Source: an uncultured Sphingomonas sp. (GTDB lineage Bacteria > Pseudomonadota > Alphaproteobacteria > Sphingomonadales > Sphingomonadaceae). From it: 59,512 nt of DNA. The notes under the pieces are model-generated. The model was not told where the DNA came from. It searched no databases and saw nothing but the letters and a program-made list of their open reading frames with translations. Shown in pieces: positions 11,361 to 19,572 of this stretch (its first letter is position 1; every line of letters starts with the position of its first letter). The position numbers were made by a program, and so were the translations under genes. The stretch lies in NCBI RefSeq assembly GCF_913777625.1, contig NZ_CAJYTI010000016.1, forward strand, positions 1 to 59,512, given 5' to 3'.

Positions 11361-12599
11361 TCAACCGGATTGATCGAGGTTCGCGCGACGACGTACACGA
11401 TTGTCCGCCGGATCGCGGACCAGCGTGCCCTGCTCGAACAGGAAACCCGCGATGTCGGGCTTGCCTGCCGCGTTGAGCACGGTCTGGATGATGATCAGCA
11501 GCGGCACCGCCAGCAGCGCGCCGGTGGTGCCCCACACCCAGCCCCAGAAGCTCAGCGAAATGAGGATCATGATCGGGTTGATCGTGAGACGATGCCCGAC
11601 GATCAGCGGCGTCACCACGTTCGCCTCGACCAGATGCGCCGCGATCATGATCGCCGGCGGCACCATCGCCGTGCCGATATCGGCATAGGACATGAGGCCG
11701 CCCACCGCGAGCAGCAGCGCCGCGATCACCGGGCCGATATAGGGGATGTAGTTCAGCAACGCGACGAGGCCGCCCCACATCAGCGGCGTCGGCATCCCCA
11801 TCAGCCACAGCGCGCCCGCGACGATCAGACCGAGCGTGAAGTTGATGAGGGTGATGGTGCCGAGATAGGCCGAGGTGTCGTCCACCACGTCCTGGATCAC
11901 CCGTGCGGTCGCCATCGCGCCGCCGAAGCTCGCCCGGCTGGTGATCGCGCGGCGGCGCAGCCGGGTCCAGCCGGCGAGGAAGAAGTAGATCACCAGGATC
12001 GCGAAGAACATCTCGATCAGCGCCGACGGCGCCGAGGTGGTGAACAGGTCGAGCAGCGACGTCGGCGGCTGGGCGGCCTGCACCACCGGCTGGCGCACGG
12101 GTGCCGAGGCGAAGTTGTTCAGCGTCTTGTTCACGAACCGCTCGAGGTTCGAATAGAAGCGGATCAGCGGCTCCAGATTATGCTGGATCTTGGGAATGCT
12201 CTCGGGCAGCCGGCGGATCCACTGCCACGCCGGCACCACGATCGAGGCGAGCGCGATGTTGGCGGCGCTGAGGAACAGGAGCACGCAGAGGAAGGCGGCG
12301 ATCGGCGCGGGTATCCGGTGCCGCTCCAGCCATTCGAGCATCGGCACCAGCGCGATCGCGATCACCAGCGAGGCGGTGAGCGGCAGGAAGAAGCGTGCGC
12401 CGGCCTGCAGCGCGAAGGGCAGCGCCAGCACCAGCCCCATGCCCGCGATCAGCACCAGCGCGGCCACCAGGCGGTCCCGACGGAACGGAACGACCGCTTC
12501 GTCTTCCATGTCCTCCGGCAAACCGGCCGTGGCGATCTGCTCGGGAATCGCCCCTGCTCCGCCCTCGTCGCCGCCGAAACTCCCTGTACGCTGGTCCAC
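11361..12599 (-). CDS. AI-2E-family transporter
   Basis: An inner-membrane protein of the AI-2E (formerly PerM/UPF0118) family, a group that includes exporters and sodium/proton antiporters; the substrate here is unknown. The 412-residue product has two N-terminal helix pairs, a long amphipathic middle region with LPESIPKIQHNLEPLIRFY, and a C-terminal set of helices with the family pattern NYIPYIGPVIAALLLA and GHRLTINPIMILISLSFWGWVWG. A GTG start at 12599 is chosen because AGGGAA lies about 8 bases upstream. Longer frames add residues without similarity. It diverges from glpK. Confidence 0.82.
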   Translation of the reverse strand: MDQRTGSFGGDEGGAGAIPEQIATAGLPEDMEDEAVVPFRRDRLVAALVLIAGMGLVLALPFALQAGARFFLPLTASLVIAIALVPMLEWLERHRIPAPIAAFLCVLLFLSAANIALASIVVPAWQWIRRLPESIPKIQHNLEPLIRFYSNLERFVNKTLNNFASAPVRQPVVQAAQPPTSLLDLFTTSAPSALIEMFFAILVIYFFLAGWTRLRRRAITSRASFGGAMATARVIQDVVDDTSAYLGTITLINFTLGLIVAGALWLMGMPTPLMWGGLVALLNYIPYIGPVIAALLLAVGGLMSYADIGTAMVPPAIMIAAHLVEANVVTPLIVGHRLTINPIMILISLSFWGWVWGTTGALLAVPLLIIIQTVLNAAGKPDIAGFLFEQGTLVRDPADNRVRRRANLDQSG

Positions 12600-12708
12600 G
12601 CGAAATTCCCTTTCTGGTACAGTGTAGAGACACGGGCGTGTCGCGGCAATGCAGGGCCCTAACACGGCGCAATTGCGGCGCCATCTGTTGCCAGCTAGCC
12701 TCATTTTC

Positions 12709-14250
12709 ATGGCGGAATTGCTTCTGGTGATCGACGAGGGCACCACCTCGACCCGGGCGATGCTCTTTGCGCCATCCGGACAATGTGTTGCCAGCAAATC
12801 TGCACAACTAACGCAGCATTATCCCGGACCGGGCCTCGTCGAGCATGATGCCGACGAGATCTGGCGGCATAGCCATGCCTGCGCCGCGGCGATGGTCACG
12901 TTCGCCGGCGGCCCGCAGCGGATCGCCGCGATCGGCATCAGCAACCAGCGCGAGACGGTGGTGTTCTGGGACAAGGCGACGGGGGCGCCGCTCGCCCCCG
13001 CGATCAGCTGGCAGGATCGCCGCACCGCGCCCCTCTGCCAGGCGCTGCGCGAGGCGGGCGAAGAACCCGGCATCCAGGCGCGCACCGGGCTGCTGCTCGA
13101 TCCCTATTTCTCCGGCACCAAGATCGCCTGGGCGATGGAGCACTGGCCCCAGCTCAAGGCCGCGGGCGACCGGCTGGCGATCGGCACGATCGAGAGCTGG
13201 CTGGTGTGGAAGCTCACCGGCGGGCTGCACATCACCGATGCCACCAACGCCTCGCGCACGCTGCTGATGGGCCTTAGCAGCGGCGGCTGGAGCGACGGGC
13301 TGGTCGATCAATTCGGCGCCCCCCGCGCTGCGCTACCGGAAATCGTCGATTGCGCCGGCCGCTTCGGCACCACCCGCCTGTTCGGCGGCGCCATCCCGAT
13401 CTGCGGCCTTGCCGGCGACCAGCAGGCGGCGACGATCGGCCAGGCCTGCCTCACCCCCGGCGACACCAAGGCGACCTATGGGACCGGCGCCTTCGTGCTG
13501 ACCAATGCCGGCACGCTCCAGCCCCGCTCGCGCCACCGGCTGCTGTCGACGGTGCTGTGGCAGCTCGGCGGGCGGCGGACCTATGCGCTGGAGGGGTCGG
13601 TGTTCGTCGCCGGCAGCCTGGTGCAGTGGCTGCGCGATTCGCTCGGCCTGATCGCCACCGCGCCCGAGACCGAGGCGCTGGCGCGATCGGTGCCCGACAA
13701 TGGCGGCGTCTATTGCGTGCCGGCGCTGACCGGGCTCGGCGCGCCCTGGTGGCAGCCGGAGGCGCGGGCGACGATCTCCGGCCTCAGCTTCGCCGCCGGC
13801 CGCGCGCATATCGTCCGCGCCGCGCTGGAGGCGATGGCGCACCAGAGCCACGATCTGGAGACCGCCTTTGCGGCAGACGGCGCGCAATGGGGACGGCTGC
13901 GCGTCGACGGCGGCATGGTGACCAACGACTGGATCGCGCAGGACCTCGCCGACATGCTCGCCCTGCCCGTCGACCGGCCCGATTTCCCCGAGACGACGGC
14001 GCTGGGCGCGGCGATGCTGGCAGGGCTCGGCTGCGACATGTTCGGCAGCCTCGACGATGCGGTGATGATGCGCGGCACGATCCGCACCTTCGAGCCGCAG
14101 ATCGAGCCCGGCGCGCGGGCCGCCCGGCTGGCCGGCTGGCACGACGCGATCGGGCGCGTGCTGGCCCCAGGTCTTCAGCTGAACAGCCAGGTGCCGAGCA
14201 ACCTGCCCGGCAGCAGCGTGAACAGCCCGGCGACAGCAAGACCGAGATAG
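12709..14250 (+). CDS. glpK: Glycerol kinase
   Basis: Predicted to phosphorylate glycerol to sn-glycerol 3-phosphate with ATP. The FGGY-family fold is clear: N-terminal ATP loop IDEGTTSTRA (residues 8-17), SNQRETVVFWDKATG, SWQDRRTA, the glycerol site TGLLLDPYFSGTKIAW, GLAGDQQAA, YGTGAFVLTN, and the C-terminal VDGGMVTNDWIAQDLADML. The 513 residues exceed the usual ~500 because the last roughly 25 are encoded opposite the DUF2306 gene and look non-homologous. No glpD or glpF is adjacent. A DeoR/GlpR-type repressor lies 4.3 kb downstream. Confidence 0.93.
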   Translation: MAELLLVIDEGTTSTRAMLFAPSGQCVASKSAQLTQHYPGPGLVEHDADEIWRHSHACAAAMVTFAGGPQRIAAIGISNQRETVVFWDKATGAPLAPAISWQDRRTAPLCQALREAGEEPGIQARTGLLLDPYFSGTKIAWAMEHWPQLKAAGDRLAIGTIESWLVWKLTGGLHITDATNASRTLLMGLSSGGWSDGLVDQFGAPRAALPEIVDCAGRFGTTRLFGGAIPICGLAGDQQAATIGQACLTPGDTKATYGTGAFVLTNAGTLQPRSRHRLLSTVLWQLGGRRTYALEGSVFVAGSLVQWLRDSLGLIATAPETEALARSVPDNGGVYCVPALTGLGAPWWQPEARATISGLSFAAGRAHIVRAALEAMAHQSHDLETAFAADGAQWGRLRVDGGMVTNDWIAQDLADMLALPVDRPDFPETTALGAAMLAGLGCDMFGSLDDAVMMRGTIRTFEPQIEPGARAARLAGWHDAIGRVLAPGLQLNSQVPSNLPGSSVNSPATARPR

Positions 14251-14678
14251 GTGAGCGACATCACCCGCCGGTGCGCCTCGATCCGATGCGCGCGGGCCAG
14301 CATCACGCCGCGCGGGATCATCACCAGCACCAGGATCGACAGCAGGTGAATCGGGCTCAGGCTCCCCGTCAGGCCGCGCAGCCCGAAGCTGGAAAGGGCC
14401 GCGACCAGCATCAGCACGGCCCAGAGCTTGCCCAGCGCGCGGTGCAGCGCATCCCCCTTGCGACGCACCAGCACATAGGCGCCGAGCGGCAGCGTGGGCA
14501 GGACCGCGATCAGGTGCAGGCCGAGCCACAGGTTGCGGATGCTTGACCGCGCGACGGCTCCGCTTGCAAGGCCGTGCACCAGTGCCAGCAGGATGGCGCC
14601 GCCGGCGATCACGCCCAGCGTGACGATCAGCCGGTCGCGTGCGGGGATCACCAAGCCGGAATGTCCAAGGTCGTTCAT
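14175..14678 (-). CDS. DUF2306-type membrane protein
   Basis: A 167-residue protein with about four to five hydrophobic helices. Conserved-looking signals are GLHLIAVLPTLPLGAYVL, KGDALHRALGKLWAV, PIHLLSILVLVMIPRGVMLARAHRIEAHRRVM and a C-terminal LLPGRLLG, the pattern of DUF2306 proteins with histidines near helix ends. Function unknown. The start at 14678 is favoured by GGAGCAA upstream. Its 3' end overlaps the end of glpK by 76 bp, tail to tail. Confidence 0.7.
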   Translation of the reverse strand: MNDLGHSGLVIPARDRLIVTLGVIAGGAILLALVHGLASGAVARSSIRNLWLGLHLIAVLPTLPLGAYVLVRRKGDALHRALGKLWAVLMLVAALSSFGLRGLTGSLSPIHLLSILVLVMIPRGVMLARAHRIEAHRRVMSLTYLGLAVAGLFTLLPGRLLGTWLFS

Positions 14679-14818
14679 CAGTTGCTCCTTCCCCGCCATC
14701 ATGGCCTGCCGCCGGCGGCACGCGAGCGGCATTGCGGGAGCGGGGATCGCCGGTTCGCGAACGACGTCTCGGCGGCCCCGCTGTACCGTTCGCGACGCGT
14801 GAACGGAGCGCACGCCTG

Positions 14819-15622
14819 ATGGCCCCGCATCGGCTGGCGGCGGAGCTTGCGATCCTCTGCGCGCTGACCTTGCTGTTGGCGCTGCTCGGGCCGTTCGGCT
14901 CCTATGCCACGCCGCTGGCGGCGCGGCTGCCGCACTGGGCGCTGTACCTCGCCACGGGCTATGTCTTCTTCCGTCCGGTGATCGCCGCCGGGGGCGCCCT
15001 CGCCCGCCAGACCGGGCTGCCGCGGCCCGTAGCGATCGCAGCCGCCTGCGCCCTAGGGGCGTTTCCGACCAGCATGGTCCTCCTGTTCGGCTCGGCCGGG
15101 ACGGCGTGGCGCTCCGTCAGCGGCGCGGCGATGGCCAGCGCCTATCTGCAGACGCTGATCGTCGGTGCGACGGTTACGATCGTGCAGCTGCTGGCCGGTC
15201 GCGGAACGGCACAAGCGGCGCCGCTTGCCGTCCCGCCGATCGCACCGCCGCCGCCCCTCCAGCCCGTGGCAGCGCCTGCCCGGACCGCGCCCTCCGCCCT
15301 CCTGGAGCTGCTCCCTCCCCATCTCCGCGGCTCCATTCTCTGCCTCGAGAATGAGGATCACTATGTCCGCGTCCATACCGATCGCGGCAGCGCGCTGGTC
15401 CTGATGCGCATGCGCGATGCGGTCGCGCAGCTCGAGGGGCTGGGAGCGCGCGTGCATCGCAGCTGGTGGGTCGCACGCAGCGCCGTGGTCACGGCCGCCC
15501 GGCAGGATCGCAACTGGAGGCTGCGGCTCGTCGACGGCCGGGAGGTGCCGGTGGCGCGCACCAGTGTCGCCGAGCTGCGGGCGCGGGGCTGGCTGGACGC
15601 GGCCCCCTCTGCCGACGCATGA
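14819..15622 (+). CDS. Membrane-anchored LytTR-domain transcriptional regulator
   Basis: A 267-residue protein with four hydrophobic segments in residues 5-125, a Pro-Ala-rich linker (PPIAPPPPLQPVAAPA) and a C-terminal LytTR DNA-binding domain (about 150-260) showing CLENEDHYVRVHT, RMRDAVAQLEGLGARVHRSWWVAR and VARTSVAELRARGWL. It may respond to a membrane signal and bind DNA directly, without a separate kinase. Its target is unknown. GGAG lies 10 bases upstream of the ATG. It shares a terminator region with the converging TonB receptor gene. Confidence 0.82.
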   Translation: MAPHRLAAELAILCALTLLLALLGPFGSYATPLAARLPHWALYLATGYVFFRPVIAAGGALARQTGLPRPVAIAAACALGAFPTSMVLLFGSAGTAWRSVSGAAMASAYLQTLIVGATVTIVQLLAGRGTAQAAPLAVPPIAPPPPLQPVAAPARTAPSALLELLPPHLRGSILCLENEDHYVRVHTDRGSALVLMRMRDAVAQLEGLGARVHRSWWVARSAVVTAARQDRNWRLRLVDGREVPVARTSVAELRARGWLDAAPSADA

Positions 15623-15656
15623 AAAAGGCCGGCCCGGGACGATGCCCGGGCCGGCC
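15622..15656 (-). terminator. Intrinsic terminator of the TonB receptor gene
   Basis: A perfect 12-bp stem (15627-15638 with 15645-15656, GGCCGGCCCGGG) with a 6-nt loop. On the minus strand it is followed by TTTTTC. It lies 24 bp past the receptor stop codon. The stem also follows the LytTR gene on the plus strand but lacks a U-tract there. Confidence 0.85.
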
Positions 15657-15679
15657 AGTGGGTCCTCGGGGGAGGAACC

Positions 15680-18379
15680 TCAGAACTTCACGCCGATGCC
15701 TGCGAACACGGTGGTGCCGCTGCGCGTCTCGTTGTGGAGGCGGTGGTAGATGCTGTTGAACTGGACTTCGGTCGCGTTCGTCAGGTTGATCGCATCGAGC
15801 GTCAGCCGAACGCGCTCGGTGACGTTGAAAAACGCCGCCGCGTCGACATAGACGGTGCCGTCGAACCCGTCCTTGCTCGTCGGATCCGTGCCGTCATAGG
15901 CGGTGCGCAGGTAGGACGACCGATAGTTCAGCGATCCGCGGATGCCCCAGCGCCCGGTCTCGTAATAGAGCGTGGCGTTGGCGTTGGTGTTCGACAGGCC
16001 CGGGATCGGGTTGTCGGTACCCTTGTACGGCGCGTTGGAGTCGAGCAGCGTCAGGTTCGCCGCCATGCCCAGCTTGTCGAACGGCGCGGGCAGGAAGGTG
16101 AAGTTGCTCTGCGCGGCCAGCTCGACGCCGGTCACATAGGCCTTGGCCTGGTTGATCGGCTGGGTGAACTCGTCGACATTGGTGGCGGCGGTCACCCCCG
16201 GCAGGGTCGAAAGCGGCAGCCCGGTGCTGCCGAACGGCACGTTCTTCAGCGTCTGCGAGACCACCAGGTTCCGGATGTCCTTGTGGAAGACGCCCACCGA
16301 AATCAGGCCGACCTTGCCGAAATACCATTCGACCGAGGCTTCCACCGAATTGTCCTTGTAGGGCTTGAGGTTGGGGTTGCCGACGCTCGCGGTGATCTTG
16401 CCGCTGTCCGCATTGGCGCTGCCCGCCGCCGCGACCGAGCTGAGCCCCGGACGGTTGATGTTCTTGGCGGCGGCCACGCGGATCAGGAAGCTCGGCGTCA
16501 CCTCCAGCACGGCGTTGAGCGTCGGCAGCACGCCCGAATAATGCGAGTGGGTGGTGTTGCTGCCGATCGGCGTGTCGTTGCTGTTGGTCAGCAGGCCGGT
16601 GCTGTCCAGATCGGTGAAATAGGCGCGCAGGCCGATATTGCCGCGCAGGCGCATACCGCCGAGCGGGGCGTTCCATTCGAGCTGGCCATAGCCCGCCCCC
16701 GTCGACTCGGTCACCTTGTAGGTATTCTCGATGTCGGTCGCGCCGGCCACGGTGTGCGAGGCATTATACTGGGCGAAGGCCTTGGCATAATCGCCCGCGA
16801 TCCAACTCGCCGCCTTGTTCTGGCGGAACACGGTTGCATAGGCCGTCACCGGGGTGCCGGTGAACTGGCGGAACTGGCCGTCATTGTAGATCTCGGAACC
16901 CGAGGTCTCGTAGCGGCGATAGCTGCCGCCGGCGCGCAGAGTGAAGACCTCGTTCAGCTTGAGCGCGGCATTGCCCACCGCTTCCTTCAGGCTGGTCTTG
17001 TTCCAGAATTCGCGGAAGTAGAATTCCTTGAACTCGTACTTGGACGGATCGGTGGTGTTCCAGCGATAGACGTTGGTCGCATCGGTGCCGTCGGCCGCAT
17101 AGGTCGTCGTCATCCCGCCATAGGCGCGCAGATACAGCTTGTCGTCGTAGGGCGTGGTGTACTTCGAATCCTCATAGCCGACATGGCCGTCGAAGCTCAG
17201 GCTGTCGCTCGCGTCCCATTTGCCGGTCAGCGCGATCTGGTTGAACTTGTTCTTGTTGAGCGAGCGGCGATGCTCGCTGGCATAGGTGACGTTGTCGACG
17301 CTGATCGCATCGACGAAGTTCGTGCTGTCCCAGTGGATCGAATTGATCTTCGAGGTCGTGTCGAAGATCACCGAGCCCGAGGTGTTGTTCGGCCGGGTCG
17401 CGAGGTGATATTCGTCGCGGTGGGTGGTGAACTCGCCGTGCAGCCCGTCGAGGGTGAACAGCAGATTGTCCGCCGGGCGCCACTGGGTGGCGAGGGTCAG
17501 ACCCAGGCGCTCCTGCCGCGCATCCCACACCGACAGGCGGTTGCCCGAGGCGAACACCAGGTCGCCGGACTTGAACTTGGCCTGCTGGTCCGCCGAAAGC
17601 GCCGAGATGTCGAGGCCCTTGCCCAGATAGCCGGCGATCTTGCTCGCGCTCAGCTGGGTCGGCGAATAGGTGTTGTAGCCCTGTTCCTCGGTCTTGCGCT
17701 TCGAATAGGCGACCGAGAGCAGGATGCCGAAGCGATCGCCCCAATTCTGACTGAGCATCGCAGCAACGCGCGGCTGGGCATCCTTGGTGAAGCTGTTGGT
17801 GCCGAGCTTGGCCGAGATCGCGCCGGTCAGCCCCTGCTTCTGCTCGAGCGGCTTGGCGGTGAACAGGCCGACGGTGCCGGCCATGCCGCCTTCGGCCTGC
17901 GAGGCCTGGTAGCTCTTCTCCACCTCGACGCGCGAGAACAGCTCGGAGGCGAAGATGTTGAAATCGAAGGCGCGGTCACGCGAGCGCTGGCCGCGGCTGT
18001 CCATCGCCGAGTCGACATTGCCCAGCACTTCCATGCCGTTCAGCTGGACGCGGGTGAAATCGGGACCGAGACCGCGCAGCGTGATGCGGCGGCCCTCGCC
18101 GGCCTCACGGTTGATCGCCACGCCCGGCAGACGCTGGATCGATTCGGCGAGGTTGAGTTCGGGGAACTTCGCCATGTCCTCGGCGACGATCACGTCCTTG
18201 GTGATGTTGGACGCGCGCTTCAGCTCGCGAGCCTTGGCCAGCGAGGCGATATAGCCGTTGACGACGATCTCGCCCTGCTCCTGCCCCGGCGCGGCAGCGT
18301 CCTGCGCGGCCGCTGCCATCGACATGCAGCTCGCGCCGACGGCCAGCGCGGCAAGCGCCGCACGGTACGTGGTTCCCAT
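15680..18379 (-). CDS. TonB-dependent outer-membrane receptor (Caulobacter type)
   Basis: Predicted 899-residue outer-membrane channel for energised uptake. Signal peptide 1-25 (ends SMAAAAQ), a TonB-box-like EIVVNGYI region near 37, and a plug domain about 58-180 with EDMAKFPELNLAESIQRLPG, ITLRGLGPDFTRVQLNGMEV and a VEVEKS segment. The rest is a beta-barrel with many aromatic strands, ending in FAGIGVKF, the C-terminal Phe expected for Bam assembly. The plug pattern matches the large Caulobacter/Sphingomonas subfamily often used for carbohydrates or other nutrients rather than classic siderophore receptors. GGGAGGG precedes the start. It is divergent from a DeoR-type regulator, which may control it. 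Confidence 0.9.
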   Translation of the reverse strand: MGTTYRAALAALAVGASCMSMAAAAQDAAAPGQEQGEIVVNGYIASLAKARELKRASNITKDVIVAEDMAKFPELNLAESIQRLPGVAINREAGEGRRITLRGLGPDFTRVQLNGMEVLGNVDSAMDSRGQRSRDRAFDFNIFASELFSRVEVEKSYQASQAEGGMAGTVGLFTAKPLEQKQGLTGAISAKLGTNSFTKDAQPRVAAMLSQNWGDRFGILLSVAYSKRKTEEQGYNTYSPTQLSASKIAGYLGKGLDISALSADQQAKFKSGDLVFASGNRLSVWDARQERLGLTLATQWRPADNLLFTLDGLHGEFTTHRDEYHLATRPNNTSGSVIFDTTSKINSIHWDSTNFVDAISVDNVTYASEHRRSLNKNKFNQIALTGKWDASDSLSFDGHVGYEDSKYTTPYDDKLYLRAYGGMTTTYAADGTDATNVYRWNTTDPSKYEFKEFYFREFWNKTSLKEAVGNAALKLNEVFTLRAGGSYRRYETSGSEIYNDGQFRQFTGTPVTAYATVFRQNKAASWIAGDYAKAFAQYNASHTVAGATDIENTYKVTESTGAGYGQLEWNAPLGGMRLRGNIGLRAYFTDLDSTGLLTNSNDTPIGSNTTHSHYSGVLPTLNAVLEVTPSFLIRVAAAKNINRPGLSSVAAAGSANADSGKITASVGNPNLKPYKDNSVEASVEWYFGKVGLISVGVFHKDIRNLVVSQTLKNVPFGSTGLPLSTLPGVTAATNVDEFTQPINQAKAYVTGVELAAQSNFTFLPAPFDKLGMAANLTLLDSNAPYKGTDNPIPGLSNTNANATLYYETGRWGIRGSLNYRSSYLRTAYDGTDPTSKDGFDGTVYVDAAAFFNVTERVRLTLDAINLTNATEVQFNSIYHRLHNETRSGTTVFAGIGVKF

Positions 18380-18439
18380 TGTGCCCTCCCATTGATGCTC
18401 GGGGCGCCAGCCCCGGCTGCCCCGCCGCGACGCCTAGGA

Positions 18440-18520
18440 AGGGTTGATGACTCGAATGTGACATCTTGTGTTGTTTTGTGTGGCTTTGAACGTTCTCATG
18501 TGGGTTTACCCCGGCGCGCC
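18440..18520. promoter_or_regulatory. TG-rich divergent promoter region between receptor and DeoR gene
   Basis: In this AT-richer stretch TTGTG/ATGTG-like units recur (GAATGTGACATC, TTGTGTTGTTTTGTGTGG, CTCATGTGGG). Their position between the receptor and a DeoR-family gene makes an operator plausible. No exact palindrome was found. Confidence 0.3.
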
Positions 18521-18538
18521 TGCTGATACACTCGGGGC

Positions 18539-19339
18539 ATGGACCGCATCGAGATCCCCACCGGCACTGCCGCCAGCCGCGCCCACCAGAGCGCCCGCCT
18601 CGCGACGCTGATCGACCTGCTCGGGCAGCGCGACCGATGGTCGATCGCCGAGCTGGCGGAGCGGTTCGACGTGTCCGAGGAAACGGTGCGCCGCGACGTG
18701 CGCCAGCTCGAACAGGCCGGGCGGGTGCAGAAGGTCCATGGCGGCGTCTGCCTGCCCGGCGGGGTGCTGGAGCCGCCCTATCGCCAGCGGCTGCGCGACC
18801 AGGCGGAGGCGAAGCGCCGCATCGCCGAGCGGGCGCTGACGCTGGTGCAGCCGGGCATGACGGTGATGCTCGATTCGGGCACGACCACGCTGTGCCTGGC
18901 GCGCGCGCTGCGCGGGGTGCGCGACCTGACGGTGATCACCAACAGCATGGAAATCGCCGCCGAGATACTCGGCCATCCCGGCCAGCGGCTGTTCGTCGCC
19001 GGCGGGACGGTCGATCCGGACTATCATGCCGCCTTCGGCAGCGAGCCGATCGACTATTGCCGCCAGTTCGCGCCGGACCTGACCGTGCTCTCGATGGGCG
19101 CGGTGGATGCCGCGCGCGGCTTTCTCGATTTTCACGCCGGGGAAGCCGCGTTCAAGCGCAGCCTGCTCCAGCGCGCGCGACGCGTCGCGATACTGTGCGA
19201 TGCGACCAAGTTCGACAAGCCCGGCTTCCTGCACGTGGCGGACTTCGCCGACGTGCAGGAACTGGTGACCGATCAGGCTCCGCCCGACGACATCGCGACC
19301 GCCGCGACGGCCGCGGGCACGACGATCCACCTCGCCTGA
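18539..19339 (+). CDS. DeoR/GlpR-family transcriptional regulator
   Basis: A 266-residue repressor-type protein. The N-terminal winged helix-turn-helix (about 20-75) has the DeoR signature WSIAELAERFDVSEETVRRD followed by VQKVHGG. The C-terminal sensor domain of the DeoRC type has MLDSGTTTLCLARAL, VITNSMEIAAEIL, VAGGTVDPDY, FLDFHAGEAAFKRSLL and CDATKF, and probably binds a phosphorylated sugar or polyol. The FHxxEAxFKRxLL region is GlpR-like, and glpK lies 4.3 kb away, so a glycerol 3-phosphate effector is possible but unproven. It diverges from the TonB receptor gene across 159 bp. Confidence 0.85.
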   Translation: MDRIEIPTGTAASRAHQSARLATLIDLLGQRDRWSIAELAERFDVSEETVRRDVRQLEQAGRVQKVHGGVCLPGGVLEPPYRQRLRDQAEAKRRIAERALTLVQPGMTVMLDSGTTTLCLARALRGVRDLTVITNSMEIAAEILGHPGQRLFVAGGTVDPDYHAAFGSEPIDYCRQFAPDLTVLSMGAVDAARGFLDFHAGEAAFKRSLLQRARRVAILCDATKFDKPGFLHVADFADVQELVTDQAPPDDIATAATAAGTTIHLA

Positions 19340-19404
19340 GGCGGCACGCCGCAATCTGACCAGCGCGCAGGAAATCAAAGGCCAGCGGCATCCAAAAACC
19401 ATCG

Positions 19405-19497
19405 GCATTCCCGCGAAGGCGGGAATCCATTGCCCTCGGCGCTGGAAGAAAGAACCTCGGCATCAGCGCGAATGGATCCCCCCTTCGCGGGGATGAC
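19405..19497. repeat. Paired palindromic repeat (GTCATCCC family, variant)
   Basis: The left unit GCATTCCCGCGAAGGCGGGA runs on with ATCCATTG. The right unit on the other strand reads GTCATCCCCGCGAAGGGGGG then ATCCATTC. The units are head to head with about 38 nt between, lying between the DeoR gene and the converging acyl-CoA ligase gene. A CCTCCCC-family fragment follows near 19540-19562. Confidence 0.75.
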
Positions 19498-19572
19498 GAC
19501 GCATTTGCGCCTTCTGCGAAGCCCTCTCCCTCCGGCACCACCTTCCCCTGGCGGGGGAAGTGGCGGTTCGCC

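Noticed and set aside
15734..18526. 930-codon frame antisense to the TonB receptor
   Set aside because: Low-complexity antisense of a clearly real receptor gene; no domain and no ribosome site.
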